Assembly: GCF_000718165.1 (NCBI RefSeq)
Contig: NZ_JOEY01000040.1
Coordinates: 1 to 64,000 of the forward strand
Source: Streptomyces fulvoviolaceus
GTDB taxonomy: Bacteria; Actinomycetota; Actinomycetes; Streptomycetales; Streptomycetaceae
Direction of reading: 5' to 3'
Length of the DNA stretch: 64,000 nt
This document shows positions 7,715 to 16,184 of this stretch, piece after piece. Every line of letters begins with the position of its first letter. Position 1 is the stretch's first letter. The notes under the pieces are model-generated. The model ran no database searches. It had not been told where the DNA came from and saw nothing but the letters and a program-made list of their open reading frames with translations. Position numbers and translations under genes: made by a program.

Positions 7715-8767
7715 TCAGTGAGAGAGGGCGTCCAGGAGGCGATCGACATCCGCGGCGGTGTTGTACAGATGGAAGGAAGCGCGCAGGTTGCCCGCGCGGT
7801 CGGAGACCTCAATGCCCGCCGCGCTCAACTCGGGTTGTTTCCCGCCCAGTCCGGGGACCGAGACGATCGCCGAGCCAGGTGCCGGCAGGGGCTCGTGGCC
7901 GAGCGTGGCGAGTCCCGCGCGGAAGCGGTCGGCGAGGGCCAGGTCGTGGGCGTGTACGGCGTCCACGCCGAGCTCCTCCATCAGGGCGAGGGAGTGACGT
8001 ACTCCGGTGTAGGTGAACAGGGCGGGACTGACGTCGAACCGCCGGGCCGAATGGGCCAGTTCGGCGATGGGGCCGTAGCAGCTGTCCCAGGGGATCTCGC
8101 CCGCGACCCAGCCGGCCAGCACGGGTGTCAGATCGCCGAAGTCCTCCGGGACGACGAGGAAGGCCGCGCCGTGCGGGCCGAGCAGCCACTTGAAGGCGGT
8201 GGAGACGGTGTAGTCGTACGACTCCGCGTCCACCGTCAGCCATCCGGCGGCCTGGGAGAAGTCGACGTACGTCCGGGCGCCGTGTTCCCGTGCCGCCTCG
8301 CGCAACGCCGGCAGGTCGGCGATCCGGCCGTCGGCGGACTGGGCGGCGCTGACCGCGACGAGCGCGGTGTCCGGGCGGACGGAGTCGGCGAGCCGCTCCA
8401 GCGGCACGATCCTCACCTTGAGGTCGCCGCGGGCGTGGAAGGGGTTCACGACCGAGGTGAAGTCGTCCTCGGCCGTGAGGACTTCGGCACCCGCGGGCAG
8501 GGACGCGGCGACCACGCCGCTGTGCGAGGAGACCGAGGCCCCCGCCGCCACCCGGGCGACCGGGACGCCGGCCAGCCTTGCGAAGGAGGCGCGGGCGGCC
8601 TCCACGTCCTCGAACAGCGGGTCCAGCGGGCTGCCCTCGAACCTGATCCGCGCCGCTTCCTGGAGGGCGGTCACGGTTCGGGCGGGGAGCAGGCCGCTGC
8701 TCGCGGTGTTGAGGTAGGTGTTCTTCGGGGCGAACTCGGCGCGGACGAGGCTCTCGAAGGTCTCCAT
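7715..8767 (-). CDS. Class V PLP-dependent aminotransferase-like protein
   Basis: About 350 residues of the cysteine desulfurase/kynureninase-like fold type I family. N-terminal NTYLNTASSGLLPARTV resembles the substrate-binding start of class V enzymes. YVDFSQAAGWLTVD supplies the PLP-contacting Asp, and FKWLLGPHG holds the expected PLP lysine. I chose ATG 8767 (METFESL); an in-frame ATG at 8791 adds eight residues and cannot be excluded, since neither has a strong ribosome site. The substrate is not predictable: isopenicillin-epimerase-like and desulfurase-like members share this pattern. Confidence 0.85.
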   Translation of the reverse strand: METFESLVRAEFAPKNTYLNTASSGLLPARTVTALQEAARIRFEGSPLDPLFEDVEAARASFARLAGVPVARVAAGASVSSHSGVVAASLPAGAEVLTAEDDFTSVVNPFHARGDLKVRIVPLERLADSVRPDTALVAVSAAQSADGRIADLPALREAAREHGARTYVDFSQAAGWLTVDAESYDYTVSTAFKWLLGPHGAAFLVVPEDFGDLTPVLAGWVAGEIPWDSCYGPIAELAHSARRFDVSPALFTYTGVRHSLALMEELGVDAVHAHDLALADRFRAGLATLGHEPLPAPGSAIVSVPGLGGKQPELSAAGIEVSDRAGNLRASFHLYNTAADVDRLLDALSH

Positions 8768-8865
8768 GGGTCCACTGTGGGCCCGGACCATCTCTCAGTC
8801 CATTGCGAATTCTTACGTGGTTCTTCTAAGGAACGCTTATACGTGTGCCCTGATCTGCGTGTTCG

Positions 8866-9582
8866 TCACTGCTGCGGTACGGCGCAGCCGTCCGGGCCGC
8901 ATGCTTCCGCGCCGCCCTCGTCGATCAGCTTCAGCGGGGAGTGCTCGCCCCATGCCTGGGTCAGGGCCTGGGTGAAGACCTCGGCGGGCTGGGCGCCGGA
9001 GATGCCGTACTTGCGGTCGAGGACGAAGAACGGCACGCCGTTCGCGCCGAGTTCGGCGGCCTCGCGCTCGTCGGCGCGGACGTCGTCGGCGTAGGCGGTG
9101 GGGTCGGCGAGGACCTTGCGGGCGTCCTCGGCCTCCAGCCCGGCCTCTACGGCCAGCTCCACGAGGCGCTCCTCGCCCTCGGAGAAGACGGAGCGCTCCT
9201 CGGCGAAGTTGGCCTTGTAGAGGGTCTGGATGAGCTCGTTCTGCCTGCCCTGCTCCTTGGCGAGGTGGAGGAGGCGGTGCATGTCGAAGGTGTTGCCGTG
9301 GTCGCGGTCCTTCGTGCGGTACTCCAGGCCCTCGGCGGCGGCCTGGGCGCCCAGGTTCTCCTCGCCGGCCTGGGCCTGGGCCTCGCTCATGCCGTACTTC
9401 TTGGTGAGCATCTTGAGCACCGGCTGGACGTCGCCCTTGGCCCGGCCCGGGTCCAGCTCGAAGGACCGGTGCACCACCTCGACGCCGTCACGGTGCGGGA
9501 AGGCCTCCAGCGCCTTCTCGAAGCGGGCCTTGCCCACGTAGCACCAGGGGCAGGCGATGTCGCTCCAGATCTCGACGCGCAT
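8866..9582 (-). CDS. DsbA family oxidoreductase (FrnE-like)
   Basis: A 238-residue thioredoxin-fold protein with the redox motif C-P-W-C at residues 11-14 (IACPWCYVGK). It has no signal peptide, so it is probably cytoplasmic like FrnE/2-hydroxychromene-2-carboxylate isomerase-type DsbA relatives. The family-typical GANGVPFFVLDRKYGISGAQ near the C-terminus holds the cis-proline loop, and a late CGPDGC adds two cysteines. It follows a long intergenic region with repeats. A role in disulfide isomerisation or oxidative stress is plausible. Confidence 0.9.
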   Translation of the reverse strand: MRVEIWSDIACPWCYVGKARFEKALEAFPHRDGVEVVHRSFELDPGRAKGDVQPVLKMLTKKYGMSEAQAQAGEENLGAQAAAEGLEYRTKDRDHGNTFDMHRLLHLAKEQGRQNELIQTLYKANFAEERSVFSEGEERLVELAVEAGLEAEDARKVLADPTAYADDVRADEREAAELGANGVPFFVLDRKYGISGAQPAEVFTQALTQAWGEHSPLKLIDEGGAEACGPDGCAVPQQ

Positions 9583-9741
9583 GTCTACGGCTCTCTCCAG
9601 GTCGTACGGGTACGGAGGCTCCCTCCGCCTGGTACCTGAACGTTCAACCAGCGGGGTTCATTCCCCATGCCTGCGGCGCCTGTGCGGGTGTGGTGGGGCT
9701 TGTGTAGCGCGTTCGGTCCGGTGGGTGGGTCGGGGCCGTGC

Positions 9742-9829
9742 CGGGGGGTGTCCGTCCTCGGTCGGCGGTGCTGTCTGCTGGGGATGTGCTCGGTGTCGGA
9801 CGCCCGCCGCTGCGGGCGGACACCCCCCG
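9742..9829. repeat. Perfect 13-bp inverted repeat with nested hairpin
   Basis: CGGGGGGTGTCCG at 9742-9754 is the exact reverse complement of CGGACACCCCCCG at 9817-9829. The 62-base spacer includes a second short stem at 9801-9818. The whole could fold as a branched RNA or DNA cruciform. No transposase is adjacent, so it does not look like a simple IS remnant. Confidence 0.65.
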
Positions 9830-9840
9830 ACCGCCGGCGA

Positions 9841-9960
9841 CTCACGCTCACACCCACGCCGGGTTGCTCACTGTCGGCGGCTGGCGCTCATGCTCGTGCC
9901 GGGTTGCTCACTGTCGGCGGCTGACGCTCACACCCACGCCGGGTCCTCACCATCCGCGGC
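9841..9960. repeat. 40-bp tandem repeat, about 2.5 copies
   Basis: The block GGGTTGCTCACTGTCGGCGG begins at 9861 and again at 9901, and a diverged copy starts at 9941, so the period is exactly 40. The other half-unit, containing ACGCTCACACCCACGCC, occurs at 9844-9860 and 9924-9940, with a variant between. The array lies directly before an R1 element. Confidence 0.75.
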
Positions 9961-9980
9961 CGCGGCAACGCCCTTCTTTA

Positions 9981-10009
9981 GGGGCGCGGGGAACTGCGCG
10001 ACCAGCCAC
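9981..10009 (-). repeat. Interspersed repeat R1, short form, copy A
   Basis: On the plus strand the core begins GGGGCGCGGGGAACTG and ends GCGACCAGCCAC. The same 29-base core recurs at 24087-24115 and 36664-36692; longer variants occur at 13653-13706 and 34363-34417. Here it lies 83 bases downstream of the stop codon of the minus-strand GNAT gene. Confidence 0.8.
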
Positions 10010-10092
10010 GATGGCGCCGCAGATGCCGTACGACCTCACCCGGCACCCCGCGGCGCGACCCGCCCCCACCGGCCCGCAGACGCCCTACGACC

Positions 10093-10605
10093 TCACCCGG
10101 CACTACCAGCGGAGCGTCCCGGCACCGCGTACCTCAGGTGCAGGTGGTGGTCCCCCGGGTCCGCCACGTCCGCGGTCCAGCCGCAGCGGGCGTAGAAGGA
10201 CTGGGCCCGGTCGTTGGCGACGTGTACCTCCAGTACGGCCGTACGCCGACCGTCGGCCCGCCACTGTTCGACGCAGGCCGCGTGCAGGGCCGTACCGACG
10301 CCGTCGCGCCAGTGGTCGGGATCGACGTGGAACTGGAAGAGCTTGACCGTTTCTGCCGGGGCGCCCTCCGGGGTGCGGAAGGAGGCCAGGCCGATGATCC
10401 GGCCCTGTTCGACGGCGCACAGCACATGGCCGTCGGGCCGCTCGATGGCCGAGCGCCAGGCGGCGAGCCAGTCGGTGCCGTCGTCCGGGAGGCCGTCCGG
10501 GTAGTACGTCGCCCGGGCACGCGCGTGCAGCGCGGTGACGGCTGCCGCCTCGGCGGGCAGGACGGTGCGGATCACTCGGCTTCCGGTCACTCGGTCACGG
10601 ATCAT
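10093..10605 (-). CDS. GNAT family N-acetyltransferase
   Basis: A 170-residue acetyltransferase with the acetyl-CoA region around residues 85-115 (LFQFHVDPDHWRDGVGTALH) and the late GNAT strand LEVHVANDRAQSFYARCGW at 125-143. Its ATG overlaps the stop of the upstream GlxA-type regulator (ATGA, 10602-10605), so the two genes are translationally coupled and probably share a stimulus. The substrate is unknown. The long open frame upstream of ATG 10605 on this strand is the regulator's shadow and is not used. Confidence 0.88.
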   Translation of the reverse strand: MIRDRVTGSRVIRTVLPAEAAAVTALHARARATYYPDGLPDDGTDWLAAWRSAIERPDGHVLCAVEQGRIIGLASFRTPEGAPAETVKLFQFHVDPDHWRDGVGTALHAACVEQWRADGRRTAVLEVHVANDRAQSFYARCGWTADVADPGDHHLHLRYAVPGRSAGSAG

Positions 10606-11588
10606 GCAGCGGAGGACGTGGCGGCAGCCATTCCGGTTCCGAGGCGGCTGAACTGCGTGCGGTAGGCGCTCGGTGTCAGGCCGGTGCGCCGGACCAGGTG
10701 GCCGCGGAGCGAGTCGGCCGTGCCGAGACCGCAGGCTCGGGCCACCCGGTCCATGGGGAGCGTGGTGGTCTCCAGCAACTCCTTGGCGCGCTCGATGCGC
10801 TGGTGGAGCAGCCACTGCAGGGGGCTGACCCCGCTCTCGGCGTGGAAGCGGCGCGTGAGGGTCCGTACGGAGACTCCCGCATGCCGGGCCAGGTCGGTCA
10901 GGGTGAGCGGCTCGTCGAGGTGGCGCATGGCCCAGCCGCGGGTGTCGGAGCAGGCGGTGCCCCGCTCGGGCGGCAGCGGGGTCTGGGTGAACTGGGTCTG
11001 GCCGCCGGGGCGGACGGGGGCGACCAGGGCCAGGCGGGCGACCTCGTTGGCGACGGCGGCGCCGTAGTCGGTGCGGATGATGTGGAGGCAGAGATCGATG
11101 CCGGCCGCGTAGCCGGAGGAGGTCAGGACCGGGCCGTCCTGTACGTACAGAACGTCTGCGCACAGGTCGACGTCCGGGTAGCGGCGGCGCAGCTCCTCGG
11201 AGTGGCTCCAGTAGGTGGTGGCCCGGCGTCCGTCGAGCAGGCCCGCCTGGGCGAGCGAGAAGGCGCCGGTGCAGATGGACGCGATCCGCTTGCCGTCGGC
11301 GGCTGCCTCGCGCAGGGCGTCCACCGTTCGCGGGTCGGCCGTGTACAGCGCCCCGGTGCCGGCGACGAGCACGGTGTCGGCCTCCCGGATGACGTCCAGT
11401 CCGTGCCGTACGTGGAGGTCGAGACCGCCGGTGGTCGGGACCGGTCCCGGTTCGGGGGCGCAGATGACCACCTCGTAGCCGGGCCGACCCTCCACCTCGA
11501 CCTTGGTGAACAGCAGTTCCGGGATGGCGAGGTTGAACATCGAGACGGGCGAGGGGGCGACGACGGCGATACGACGCAGAGGCCTCAT
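10602..11588 (-). CDS. GlxA family AraC-type transcriptional regulator
   Basis: A 328-residue regulator made of an N-terminal DJ-1/PfpI-like (type 1 glutamine amidotransferase-like) sensor domain (about 1-190) and a C-terminal AraC/XylS double helix-turn-helix (about 215-320). ASICTGAFSLAQAG is the nucleophile-elbow region with its cysteine, and LTDLARHAGVSVRTLTRRF is the first helix-turn-helix. ATG 11588 has a clear GGAGG site; the frame extends further upstream but would run into the divergent MFS gene. It is transcribed away from the exporter and may control it as well as the coupled GNAT gene. Confidence 0.92.
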   Translation of the reverse strand: MRPLRRIAVVAPSPVSMFNLAIPELLFTKVEVEGRPGYEVVICAPEPGPVPTTGGLDLHVRHGLDVIREADTVLVAGTGALYTADPRTVDALREAAADGKRIASICTGAFSLAQAGLLDGRRATTYWSHSEELRRRYPDVDLCADVLYVQDGPVLTSSGYAAGIDLCLHIIRTDYGAAVANEVARLALVAPVRPGGQTQFTQTPLPPERGTACSDTRGWAMRHLDEPLTLTDLARHAGVSVRTLTRRFHAESGVSPLQWLLHQRIERAKELLETTTLPMDRVARACGLGTADSLRGHLVRRTGLTPSAYRTQFSRLGTGMAAATSSAA

Positions 11589-11658
11589 GGCCAGAACCTC
11601 CGGGGGTATGGCATTCAGGCCACTACTGTACGCCGCCGGAGATCCGCAGCATGGAGGC

Positions 11659-13044
11659 ATGTCAACGAACCACGTGGCCGACAGTTGCCAACTGACCGAT
11701 GGGCAAGGGAAGTTGCCGGCCGGGAAGCAGCCCTCCCCCGCCCTCACCCTCACCACCGCCCTTCTCGGCTTCGCGTTGATCACCCTCGACGCGTCCGTCG
11801 TGAACGTGGCCCTGCCGTCCATCGGCTCCGCGCTCGGCGGCGGGATGTCGGGGCTGCAGTGGGTGGTGGACGCCTACACCCTCGCCTTCGCGGCGCTGAT
11901 GCTCTCCACCGGCGCCTTCTCGGACCGGGCCGGGGCGAGCCGGGCGTACGCGATCGGCATCACGGTGTTCACGCTCGCCTCGGCGGCCTGCGGGCTGGCG
12001 CCGAGCCTCCCGGCGCTGATCGGCGCGCGCGTGGTGCAGGGGGCGGCTGCGGCCGTGGTGCTGCCGGCCTCGCTGGCGCTGGTGCGGCAGGCGTACGGCG
12101 ATCCCGTGCGGCGGGCCCGTGCGGTGGCCGCGTGGGCGGCTGGCGGCTCGGTGGCCGTCGCGCTGGGTCCGGTGGCGGGCGGCGCGCTGACGACCGCCTG
12201 GGACTGGCGGGGCATCTTCTTCATCAACCTGCCGCTGGGCGCGGTGGCCCTGGCGCTGCTGGTCCGGGCCCCGCGTTCGGAGCGCCGCCCGGCGCCGCTG
12301 GACCTCCCGGGCCAGCTGACGGCGGTGGTGACCCTGACGGCGCTGACCTTCGCGGTGATCGAGGGCGGGGCGACCGGGCTGGTGGCGCTGGCGGTGGCCG
12401 GCCTGGCTGCCGTTGCCTTCGTCCGCGTCGAGGCGCGGCAGGCCCATCCCGTCGTACCGCTCGGGTTGTTCCGCAACCGGACCGTCTCCGTCGCTGTCGC
12501 GGCGGGGGCTGCGGTCAGTGTGGCCTTCTACGGCGTGGTGTTCCTCTTCTCCCTCTTCTTCCAGCAGCTGCAGGGGCGCTCCGCCCTCTACGCCGGGCTG
12601 ATGTTCCTGCCGATGACCGGGCTGATCGGGGTGACGAACGTGGTCTCGGGCAAGCTGGCGAGCCGGTACGGCCCCCGGCCGCCGATGCTGGTGGGGCAGG
12701 GGCTGGCGGTGGTGGGGCTGCTGATTCTGCTGTACGTCGATGCCGGGACGTCGCCCGCCGTGGTGGCCGTCCTGCTCGTTCCCCTGGCCCTCGGGTGCGC
12801 GCTGACCGTGCCGCCGCTGACGGCCGCGATGATGGACGCCGTGCCGGCCGAGCGGGCCGGGCTCGCGGCGGGCGTGCTCAACGCGGCTCGGCAGGTGGCC
12901 GGTGGGCTCGCGGTCGCCGTGTTCGGAGTGCTGGTCTCCGACGGGTTCGAGGCCGGGATGCGGCTGAGCCTGGGCATCAGTGCGGCCCTGCTGCTGGTGA
13001 CGGGTGCGGTCAGCTTCCGTCTCTCAGGTCGTTCGGCCAGGTAG
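11659..13044 (+). CDS. MFS transporter, DHA2 (drug:proton) type
   Basis: A 461-residue polytopic membrane protein whose length and pattern suit a 14-helix DHA2 exporter. LDASVVNVALPSIG near residues 36-50 is the family's motif in helix 1, and SDRAGASRAYAIG resembles the cytoplasmic loop motif A. It is divergent from the GlxA-type regulator, separated by only 70 bases, which points to regulated export of a toxic compound. ATG 11659 is preceded by GGAGG at an unusually short distance, so the exact start is uncertain. Its 3' end overlaps the next, convergent gene by 35 bases. Confidence 0.9.
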   Translation: MSTNHVADSCQLTDGQGKLPAGKQPSPALTLTTALLGFALITLDASVVNVALPSIGSALGGGMSGLQWVVDAYTLAFAALMLSTGAFSDRAGASRAYAIGITVFTLASAACGLAPSLPALIGARVVQGAAAAVVLPASLALVRQAYGDPVRRARAVAAWAAGGSVAVALGPVAGGALTTAWDWRGIFFINLPLGAVALALLVRAPRSERRPAPLDLPGQLTAVVTLTALTFAVIEGGATGLVALAVAGLAAVAFVRVEARQAHPVVPLGLFRNRTVSVAVAAGAAVSVAFYGVVFLFSLFFQQLQGRSALYAGLMFLPMTGLIGVTNVVSGKLASRYGPRPPMLVGQGLAVVGLLILLYVDAGTSPAVVAVLLVPLALGCALTVPPLTAAMMDAVPAERAGLAAGVLNAARQVAGGLAVAVFGVLVSDGFEAGMRLSLGISAALLLVTGAVSFRLSGRSAR

Positions 13045-13618
13045 GGCGGAACTCGATGTGGTCGTAGGTCACGACGCAGCCCTCGCCCATCGGCGACTGC
13101 GTCATGAAGCCGACCAGCGCCGCGTCGGTCTCCTTCTCCTCGCCCAGGGTGAAGAGGCGGACGAAGGTCCAGCGCTCGCCGTCACGGGAGGCGTGGAAGC
13201 CGAAGGCCCGGCCGGTGCGGCTGACCCGCAGCCAGACGGAACTGCCCTCCACGGTGAAGGAGTTGGCGTCGTCGGAGTGTCCCCGGGTGACCACCGTGCA
13301 GACGGTGGGCACGTCCGGGGAGAACTCCAGACAGAGCTTGGCCCAGGCCCGGTCGCCGACATGGACGTAGAGCACCCCGGCATCGAAGGACGCGCTGAAG
13401 CCGACGGTGACCCGAGCGATGAGCTGGAAGTCACCTTCGGGGGCGCCCAGAAGACGCGGCGCGTCGGAGGCGGGATCAAGCGCTTCGGCAGTGGGCGGCA
13501 CGAACCGATCCTGCCGAGGCCCGGCCCACCCGGTGAGGACACCCTCCTCGTAGGACCAGTGCCCGTCGGGCCCATAGGTACGGAGGGGGAAAGGCAGTTC
13601 GGGAAGCGACACGTCCAT
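13010..13618 (-). CDS. DUF1349 domain-containing protein
   Basis: A 202-residue protein of the DUF1349 family, a beta-sandwich lectin-like fold found in fungi and actinobacteria. Typical blocks are TGWAGPRQDRFVPPT near the N-terminus, SFDAGVLYVHVGDRAWAKLC in the middle and GEGCVVTYDHIEF near the end. No signal peptide is visible. ATG 13618 (MDVSLPEL) is chosen; upstream in-frame codons translate repeat DNA. It overlaps the convergent exporter gene by 35 bases. The biochemical role of the family is not established. Confidence 0.85.
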   Translation of the reverse strand: MDVSLPELPFPLRTYGPDGHWSYEEGVLTGWAGPRQDRFVPPTAEALDPASDAPRLLGAPEGDFQLIARVTVGFSASFDAGVLYVHVGDRAWAKLCLEFSPDVPTVCTVVTRGHSDDANSFTVEGSSVWLRVSRTGRAFGFHASRDGERWTFVRLFTLGEEKETDAALVGFMTQSPMGEGCVVTYDHIEFRPTWPNDLRDGS

Positions 13619-13652
13619 TGACTGATTATCGCAGGGCGAGTCGACCGACCCA

Positions 13653-13706
13653 GGGGCGCGGGGCTGTGTCAACATGCGGCTCCGCCGCGTGGGCGCGACC
13701 AGCCAC
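13653..13706 (-). repeat. Interspersed repeat R1, long form, copy B
   Basis: Begins GGGGCGCGGGG and ends GCGCGACCAGCCAC like the short copies, but carries an internal insert including TGCGGCTCCGCCGCG, which is itself self-complementary. It lies 42 bases downstream of the stop of the minus-strand KGSA dehydrogenase gene, the same placement and orientation as the other copies. Confidence 0.8.
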
Positions 13707-13747
13707 ACGCGGCGGGCAGCCCGCAGACGACCCGCGCCCCAACGGCG

Positions 13748-15307
13748 CTATCGCTCCAGCTGTCCGTTGAACCGGCGAGGAAGCCCCAACGGGTTGTCAT
13801 CCCGAAGCTCCGGCGGAAGCAGCGCCTCAGGGGTGGTCTGGTACACCACCGGCCGCAGCCAACGCTCAACTGCCGTACCGCCGACCGACGTCGATGTGGA
13901 GGTCGTCGCCGGGTACGGACCCCCGTGATGCTGGGCCGCGGCCACGGCAACTCCCGTCGGCCACCCGTTCACCAGCACACGACCCGCCAGCGGCGTCAGC
14001 TCCGCGAGGATCTCCGCGCCACGGCCCTCACCGGCCGCCTCCTCCGCGGACAGCTGAACCGTCGCCGTGAGGTTGCCCGGCAGCCGCGACAGCACGGCCC
14101 GCACCTCGGCATCGTCCTCGTAGCGGGCGACCACGGTCACCGGGCCGAAGCACTCCTCCAGCAGGAGGTCGTACTCCCCCTCCTGCGCCAGCCTGCCGGC
14201 CGCCACCGTCAGGAAGCCCGCGCTCACCGTGTGCTCGCTGCCCGCACCGGGGGTGACCGGCGAATCGACGTCCGGCAGCTGTGTGCGCTCGGCGACGCCC
14301 GCGACGAAGTTGTCCCGCATCCGGTGGTCCAGCAGGACACCCGGGTCGGTGTCGCTGACGGCGTCCGTGAGCGACTTGACCAGGCCGTCGCCCGCGGCAC
14401 CGGCCGGTACCAGCACGAGGCCCGGCTTCACGCAGAACTGGCCGACGCCCAGGGTCATCGAGCCCGCGAGCCCGGTGCCGATGGCCTCCGCGCGCTCGGC
14501 GGCGGCGGCCTCGGTGACGACGACGGGGTTCAGCGAGCCCAGCTCGCCGTGGAACGGGATCGGCACCGGACGGGCCGCGGCCGCGTCGAAGAGGGCCCGG
14601 CCGCCCCGGATGGAACCGGTGAAGCCGGCCGCCGAGATCAGCGGGTGCTTGATCAGCTCGATGCCCGCCTCGAAGCCGTGCACGAGGCCGACGACACCCT
14701 CGGGGATGTCGTGCGCCGCGGCGGCCCGGCGCAGGACCGCCGCGACCAGCTCGGACAGGGCCGGGTGGTCGGGGTGGGCCTTGACGACGACCGGGTTGCC
14801 CGCGGCCAGCGCGCTCGCGGAGTCGCCGCCTGCGACGGAGAAGGCGAAGGGGAAGTTGGAGGCCGAGTAGACGGCGACGACGCCCAGCGGGACCTTGTAG
14901 CGGCGCAGGTCCGGGATCGGCGGGGTCGCAGTGCCGTCGGGGTGGTTGATGACCACCCCGAGGAAGTCGCCCTCGTCGACGGTGTCCGCGAAGGACCGCA
15001 ACTGATAGCAGGTGCGGGCGAGTTCGCCGGTCAGCCGGACCGGGCCGAGCGCGGTCTCCGCGTCGGCGGCCTCGACGAGCTGGTCCTTGGCCGCCTCCAG
15101 CTTCGCCGCGGCGGTGCGCAGGAAGGCCGAGCGGACCGTGCGGTCGGCGAGGGAGGCGCGTGCGGCGTGGGCGGCGCGGACGGTGGTGTCCACTTCCTGG
15201 GCCGTGGCCTCCACCGCGACCTGTTCACGCTGCTTCCCGGTTCGGGGGTCGACACTCCAGACTGGTGCTGCTGCCACCGCGGGTCCCTCCACGTGTATCT
15301 GGGTCAT
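13748..15307 (-). CDS. Alpha-ketoglutarate semialdehyde dehydrogenase
   Basis: A 519-residue aldehyde dehydrogenase of the KGSA dehydrogenase subfamily, oxidising 2,5-dioxopentanoate to 2-oxoglutarate with NAD(P)+. Asn151 (SASNFPFAFS), Lys176 (VVKAHPDHPALS), the general base Glu255 (FHGELGSLNPV) and the nucleophile Cys292 (GQFCVKPG) are all present, and the GELGSLNPV and GQFCVKPG contexts are those of the KGSA group. Divergent from an IclR regulator with a palindromic box between them. It would be the shared last step for the uronate genes (54.9-56.8 kb) and the pentonate genes (46.9-49.5 kb), although it is far from both. Confidence 0.92.
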   Translation of the reverse strand: MTQIHVEGPAVAAAPVWSVDPRTGKQREQVAVEATAQEVDTTVRAAHAARASLADRTVRSAFLRTAAAKLEAAKDQLVEAADAETALGPVRLTGELARTCYQLRSFADTVDEGDFLGVVINHPDGTATPPIPDLRRYKVPLGVVAVYSASNFPFAFSVAGGDSASALAAGNPVVVKAHPDHPALSELVAAVLRRAAAAHDIPEGVVGLVHGFEAGIELIKHPLISAAGFTGSIRGGRALFDAAAARPVPIPFHGELGSLNPVVVTEAAAAERAEAIGTGLAGSMTLGVGQFCVKPGLVLVPAGAAGDGLVKSLTDAVSDTDPGVLLDHRMRDNFVAGVAERTQLPDVDSPVTPGAGSEHTVSAGFLTVAAGRLAQEGEYDLLLEECFGPVTVVARYEDDAEVRAVLSRLPGNLTATVQLSAEEAAGEGRGAEILAELTPLAGRVLVNGWPTGVAVAAAQHHGGPYPATTSTSTSVGGTAVERWLRPVVYQTTPEALLPPELRDDNPLGLPRRFNGQLER

Positions 15308-15318
15308 TCACCAGGGTC

Positions 15319-15334
15319 GTTCGATATACTGAAC
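15319..15334. promoter_or_regulatory. Putative IclR operator
   Basis: GTTCGATATACTGAAC is a 16-bp near-palindrome between the divergent KGSA dehydrogenase and IclR-type genes, 12 bases before the dehydrogenase start codon. GTTC...GAAC arms with an AT-rich centre resemble sites used by IclR-family regulators in actinobacteria. The position suits repression of the dehydrogenase and autoregulation. Confidence 0.6.
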
Positions 15335-15407
15335 GCCGTCTCTGATGATGAATATGCTGTTGGAGACTATATCTTCAGCTTCTCGTCGAACGAAGGGGTC
15401 TAGGGCG

Positions 15408-16181
15408 ATGTCGGCAGGCGAGACGGGGGGCGGGGCTCAGGTCAAGTCCGCGGTGCGGACGGTTGAGCTGCTCGAATACTTTGCCGGACGCCCCGGTATG
15501 CACTCCCTCGCGGCGGTCCAGGAGGCCGTCGGGTACCCCAAGTCCAGCCTGTACATGCTGCTGCGCACGCTCGTGGAGCTGGGCTGGGTGGAGACGGACG
15601 CGACGGGCACGCGGTACGGCATCGGGGTGCGGGCGCTGCTCGTCGGCACCTCGTACATCGACGGCGACGAGGTGGTCGCGGCGGCCCGCCCTACGCTGGA
15701 CCGACTCTCCGACGACACCACGGAGACCATCCACCTGGCGCGTCTGGACGGCACGAACGTCGTCTACCTCGCCACCAGGCAGTCGCAGCACTACCTGCGC
15801 CCCTTCACGCGGGTCGGCCGCCGGCTCCCGGCGCACTCCACCTCCCTCGGCAAGGCGCTGCTGAGCACCTACTCCGACGAGCAGGTCCGCAAGATGCTGC
15901 CGGAGACCCTCCCCGCGCTCACCGAGCACACGATCACCGACCGGGAGAAGCTCATCGAGGAGCTGCACCAGATCCGGGAGCAGGGCTTCTCCGTGGACCG
16001 CGAGGAGAACACGCTGGGGCTGCGCTGCTTCGGCGTGGCGATCCCGTACCGCACGCCGGCCCGTGACGCGATCAGCTGCTCGGTGCCGGTGGCGCGATTG
16101 ACCCCCGCGCACGAGCAGATGGTGAAGGACGCGCTGTTCGACGCCCGGGACCGGCTGACACTGGCCACCCGTAGGCTCTGA
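15408..16181 (+). CDS. IclR family transcriptional regulator
   Basis: A 257-residue regulator: an N-terminal winged helix (about 15-75, including SLAAVQEAVGYPKSSLYMLL) and a C-terminal GAF-like effector domain (about 85-255; GRRLPAHSTSLGKALLS and GLRCFGVAIPYR are family blocks). The start is taken as ATG 15408; 21 more in-frame codons upstream are possible but would cover the promoter region. It is divergent from the KGSA dehydrogenase gene, which it likely represses in the absence of a sugar-acid effector. The next gene starts only three bases after its stop. Confidence 0.92.
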   Translation: MSAGETGGGAQVKSAVRTVELLEYFAGRPGMHSLAAVQEAVGYPKSSLYMLLRTLVELGWVETDATGTRYGIGVRALLVGTSYIDGDEVVAAARPTLDRLSDDTTETIHLARLDGTNVVYLATRQSQHYLRPFTRVGRRLPAHSTSLGKALLSTYSDEQVRKMLPETLPALTEHTITDREKLIEELHQIREQGFSVDREENTLGLRCFGVAIPYRTPARDAISCSVPVARLTPAHEQMVKDALFDARDRLTLATRRL

Positions 16182-16184
16182 GGC

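Larger units (their letters stand above)
9583..10092. other. 510-base intergenic region rich in repeats
   Basis: Short ORFs here are compositionally poor and no gene is supported. It holds a 13-bp perfect inverted repeat (9742-9754 with 9817-9829), a small nested hairpin (CGCCCGC at 9801-9807 with GCGGGCG at 9812-9818), a 40-bp tandem duplication (9841-9960) and an R1 repeat copy (9981-10009). The start side should contain the promoter of the DsbA-like gene; none was recognised. Confidence 0.6.

Noticed and set aside
9585..9960. Several short ORFs in the 9.6-10.1 kb gap
   Set aside because: They translate tandem and inverted repeats; no start site or codon preference supports them.
9841..9960. 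CRISPR-like array
   Set aside because: A 40-bp tandem duplication of only about 2.5 units with no unique spacers.
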